Source of the DNA: Apostichopus japonicus
Lineage: Eukaryota > Echinodermata > Holothuroidea > Aspidochirotida > Stichopodidae
NCBI RefSeq assembly: GCF_037975245.1
Contig: NC_092567.1
Span: 5,464,214-5,528,213, forward strand
DNA: 64,000 bases
Direction: 5' to 3'
Shown one piece after another: positions 60,711-64,000 of the stretch. The translations under genes and the position numbers were made by a program. The first letter of the stretch is position 1, and every line of letters starts with the position of its first letter. Under the pieces are notes generated by a model. That model did no database searches and had not been told where the DNA came from. It worked only from the letters and a program-made list of their open reading frames with translations.

Positions 60711-60815
60711 ATCATTGGTGGTATTTTGCTGATTGACAATACTAGTACAATTAGTGATAAGGTGATCAAGATGTCAACTTTGCAAGAATTAAAGCACACA
60801 TCAGGGTCTGAGAAC
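60711..60815 (-). CDS. Weak candidate internal exon, hydrophobic
   Basis: On the minus strand, after 'tttctgtgaaag' the frame reads WFSDPDVCFNSCKVDILITL then SLIVLVLSISKIPPMI and reaches ATAG|gtcagt. Phase 1 in and out fits both neighbouring candidates. The acceptor is weak and the hydrophobic run is common in AT-rich DNA, so this may not be real. Confidence 0.2.
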
Positions 60816-61096
60816 CATTCTTTCACAGAAAGGAGATCTTGTCACATGTTTTTCTTTGAGGTAGTGATTAAAATCCTTTATGAATCTTTCACACACTAAA
60901 TCATCTTACCATTACTTATTAACCATAGCTGTATTTTTGTGGCATGTTGTCGCCAAATGTTTTCCCACCGTTTTATAGGCTACTATAGCAGTAAGTTTAG
61001 TTGCAAAGATACGAATCTGTCACAATACATTTGGAAAACTAAATATGTATTGTGATGAGGTTTGAATGCTGACAAGATTTTGAAGAAAAAATATAC

Positions 61097-61226
61097 CCTG
61101 ATTTATGCCTTTAGGTCCCATGTTGCGTTCAAGTAAACAAATCATCATTTCTTTGCGCACAGTAAGCATATAATCACACTTCCACATATACTGTATGTTT
61201 CTTTCTTCAAAATTTAGATTGCAAAT
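61097..61226 (-). CDS. Candidate internal exon of the minus-strand gene
   Basis: A good acceptor (catattgtttaattgttcag) precedes 61226 and the donor is CAGG|gtatat. The 130-bp exon is open in phase 0 and reads ICNLNFEERNIQYMWKCDYM then LTVRKEMMICLLERNMGPKG and INQ, ending in phase 1. The residue mix is convincing. No family was recognised. It may belong with 60300-60365 and a first exon near 63.7 kb. Confidence 0.45.
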
Positions 61227-61901
61227 CTGAACAATTAAACAATATGAGATCAAACAAACCAGGCGATTATTCACATATACCCCCGTGTTTACATTTTCTG
61301 AGTTCTAGTGTGCATGTACTGACGGCCACACTGTACCATACACAGTGATACATATAACAAAACAACGGTCTCATTGCTGCTAGTTTGTGAATTAGCCAAT
61401 ATTTCTACTAAGAAATACACAATTGGAAATAATGTTATTGCAGACACTAAAACGGGATGATATCAGCACAATATGTAGGTTGGTCATAGTTATGAATATT
61501 ACCAAGGTGATGAACGCATCACTATTTGCAGGGTTGTTCAGCGGCCCTGACAATAATTTAAAATGTATTCAATATTTAACTTACAGCTATATTCTGTACG
61601 AAGTATAGGACATCTCCAGATATACTAGTTGGCAGCTTCCCATAACTATACCTCTTCATATTTACCTATCTGTGAAACATAAAAAATTGAGTAGATATAG
61701 TACAGATGTCTTCTGAAATGAAAAGAAAGAATATTAAATAATTAAAACATCACATAAATTGCACCATCTAGTTCAAATGGTATGGACTGTTCATTAAGCT
61801 ACTTCCCAATCACAGGCTGAGAGATTTACCATCCACCTCCTACAACTTTTACAGATGGTATTACAAGTAGATTTAATATTCGGCATAACTTTTTTTTTCC
61901 T

Positions 61902-62117
61902 AATAGGGTTGTAAATTAGTATACCGGTTTGCCTGAGAAAGTTGTACTTGCAAGTAGTGTGAATGGGTTTAAGAATGCTTTGGACAAGCACTTTAAGCAT
62001 GGTTATTGGCTCAGAGTGTTTGTTTCTTCAGTTTTCTTTCTCTCTCAGGACTATAAGGTCCTTGATGGGGACTTGAGTGTCCCTCCTGATCCTGTTTTTT
62101 CTACTAAACTAAACTAA
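61902..62117 (+). pseudogene. 3' remnant of a non-LTR retrotransposon (LINE)
   Basis: The frame RVVN*YTGLPEKVVLASS followed by VNGFKNALDKHF matches the well-known end of many LINE reverse transcriptase ORFs (VVN.WN.LP..VV.A.S...FK..LD.H). The usual Glu-Trp-Asn is replaced by stop-Tyr-Thr, so it is dead. After a non-homologous stretch it ends in a ctaaactaaactaa tail, as at the 3' end of some LINEs. Everything upstream (endonuclease, most of the RT) is missing, consistent with the usual 5' truncation. Confidence 0.8.
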
Positions 62118-62119
62118 CC

Positions 62120-63600
62120 CGTTTGTGGCCTATGGCATTGCACTGATAACGTGCTGATGCTTATTTTCACACGGCCCTCTGATACCTTACACCCAATAGC
62201 TACTATAAGTTACAACTTACGTAGTTACTATTGTTTTTTAATGATCAAATCTGAGCACTGTACACAAAACTTGTTTGGCTCCACATAGTAGTTTGAGTAT
62301 GATACAGGCATCATATCACCTTATTTCTCTTCCTTTACAACATTATATCCCTAACGCAATGTTATTAAGAAGCATAGACACAGGCACAGCCTAAGCTTAT
62401 TGGTCGAGGTTACAATTAACTAGCGTAGCCTCGTTAGGCTTAGGTAACTTAACATGGGTAAATTAAATACAAGTTAGGCCTAGGCTAGCTTGACTTAACT
62501 GCATATTTACCAACTACTAACTAGCCTACTATAACTAGTGCTAGACCAAGACTAGGCCCTGTTGTGTTAAACCTAGGCTTTAGACAGTAGTACCAGCCAA
62601 CTATAACCTAGCCGTAGGGATGTAGAAGACGGTAAAATCGCGTATCACGTGACATCTTGTGATCACACGCAAATTTGAATGATTCGATACGTAAAGCACG
62701 AAGAATAAGATAGACGCTCAAAAAGCCTCAAATTCGATCAAATTTAAAGCAGTATGTTACCTTCTCACCATGAGAGAGAAACAGCTATGTTGAACTGTGT
62801 TTTAATACATTTATTTTATGTTTCTCCAATTTGTCTGTACCATCGGCATGCGAATAGTCAGTGCATGTGAATTGCGTGTAATTTCAATATAAAATAATTT
62901 AAGGTCGGCCTAGCCTAACTTTTTTGTCATTTGAAGACCTAAAACTGTTGTATGGATACCTTTACAAAGGATTAATTTAATCTTGCATCATGGTTCTATC
63001 AGAGAATATCTCAAAACGACATGATCATTAATCACGTCCGTAATATCCCAACGGGTACATTTTGTACGTCCACTGTGCATCGACGATTTTAGAGACATTT
63101 TCTGAGGCTTCAACTGTCAAAACTTCAATTCAGTCAAATATTTGAAGGAGAGTATAATATTAATTAATCTTCAGGAAACAGAACGATCAGCCTGCATCAT
63201 CAGTTTTAGGAGAAAAAAAGGACCAAATTAGCATCGCGGTTTTACCGTATGCATATACCATCTAAGTTAGGGCCTACATCTGTTTATCATTTCTCTTTAT
63301 TTATAAGCTTCTTGAGCTTCCACAAACATATCATAGTAAAAGTGTATAGGACAAGAACACTCGAAAATTATTTGCATATGCTAAGTTTGTCATGATAGGA
63401 TTAACGTTAGGCCTAACTCGAACCTAGGCCTAAATTACTATTAGTTAATACTAGCCCTACGTACAGTGATTCGTTAACGCTAGCCATATAGCCTGTCAGT
63501 ATGCTAGGCCTAACTAGACTATGCCTACCGCCAGTCAACATCCTATTCAGTGTTCTAAACTGCAAATTTACAATATGCACGCAGGCTAAGCCACACAATT
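62120..63600. other. Non-coding stretch rich in TAGGCCTA-type words
   Basis: Dense 'ctaggcctaggctag'-like text lies at 62440-62600 and 63400-63530. This is presumably upstream or intronic sequence of the minus-strand gene. No exon was seen. Confidence 0.4.
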
Positions 63601-63607
63601 GTGCCTG

Positions 63608-63721
63608 TTAACATTTTATATAAATTAAACAAAAGAATAAAGTAGGGCCTACACTCGAACTGCGTAAGGAATTCGTCACCAAAGCCTTCTCCGCAAGAAA
63701 CGTTCTTAGCAATTCTGCCAT
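63608..63721 (-). CDS. Possible first exon of the minus-strand gene
   Basis: On the minus strand, an ATG in good context (GTGAAAATGGCA, ATG at 63719-63721) begins MAELLRTFLAEKALVTNSLR and stays open to about 63608. A donor may occur at AGT|gtaggc. The overlapping frame (SSENGRIAKNVSCGEGFGDE) is also open, so the coding frame is uncertain. It lies just downstream (on this strand) of a poly-G/C tract and less AT-rich DNA, as expected near a gene start. Confidence 0.3.
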   Translation of the reverse strand: MAELLRTFLAEKALVTNSLRSSSVGPTLFFCLIYIKC

Positions 63722-63781
63722 TTTCACTGGAACTTCCAAGTACATACGTGTATAGAGGGACGTAGCTAAGACTTGATGATT

Positions 63782-63797
63782 GGGGGGGGGGGGGGGG
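63782..63797. repeat. Poly-G tract (16 G)
   Basis: A homopolymer run that makes poly-Pro in the opposing reading frames, which are not supported as genes. Confidence 0.95.
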
Positions 63798-64000
63798 TGT
63801 AATGGCTGAAATTCCAACTGGATGGGTTTTGAAGCCAGAAAATTCCAACTGCTGCCTTGTACCCTCCATGCACTATACTCGTCAACGATACGGTCAGTGT
63901 CATTCAGACTCCCCGTCTTTCGCGACTGCACTTTTGTTCCGAACTTTTTTCGAATCATTTGTACCACTGGCCCTCACTTCACAATCTTATGAATCATTAT

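Overview
The window reads as intergenic and intronic DNA from an animal nuclear genome. It is AT-rich and gene-sparse, has short exons bounded by GT/AG splice sites, and is full of tandem repeats and inverted-repeat transposon remnants. No bacterial gene organisation, rRNA, tRNA or CRISPR array was found. The recurrent TAGGCCTA-type palindromes, long C or G homopolymers and a repeat-built inverted-repeat element like sea-urchin TU elements suggest an invertebrate deuterostome, most likely an echinoderm. That placement is inference from sequence style, not from a match.

Layout. 1-3.4 kb: a possible zinc-finger-like last exon. 3.4-6.57 kb: a ~365-bp satellite whose last copy contains a C-rich minisatellite blow-out. 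6.57-7.8 kb: a Tc1/mariner-like transposase remnant between direct repeats. 8.0-8.84 kb: a three-copy tandem array of a 157-bp foldback unit, then a 137-bp duplication. 9.12-14.79 kb: one 5.67-kb element with inverted ends built of AACAGGT/ACCTGTT repeats and a decayed spliced unit inside. 15-23 kb: mostly non-coding, with one good exon at 17.1 kb. 23.2-27.3 kb: a plausible small multi-exon plus-strand gene, its first intron holding an inverted-repeat element. 29.9-40.5 kb: plus-strand exon candidates, several in the same phase and three ending in stops, suggesting a gene with alternative last exons or adjacent genes. This stretch also holds a 1-kb inverted-repeat element and a five-copy 20-bp repeat carrying the CRE core TGACGTCA. 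43.5 kb: a 34-bp minisatellite. 49.8-51.2 kb: a possible minus-strand LTR and an unknown ORF. 52.8-54.2 kb: a second inverted-repeat element of the same type. 56.8-57.7 kb: an ~860-bp GAT/ATG microsatellite. 58.8-59.1 kb: a cluster of AGACTGAA/TTTAGTCT motifs. 60.3-63.7 kb: candidate exons of a minus-strand gene and a LINE 3' remnant.

No complete protein can be assigned a biochemical function with confidence. Exon calls rest on splice-site quality, open frames and phase agreement, and most protein identities are unknown. The strongest biology here is repeat architecture: palindromic tandem arrays, foldback units and inverted-end elements.
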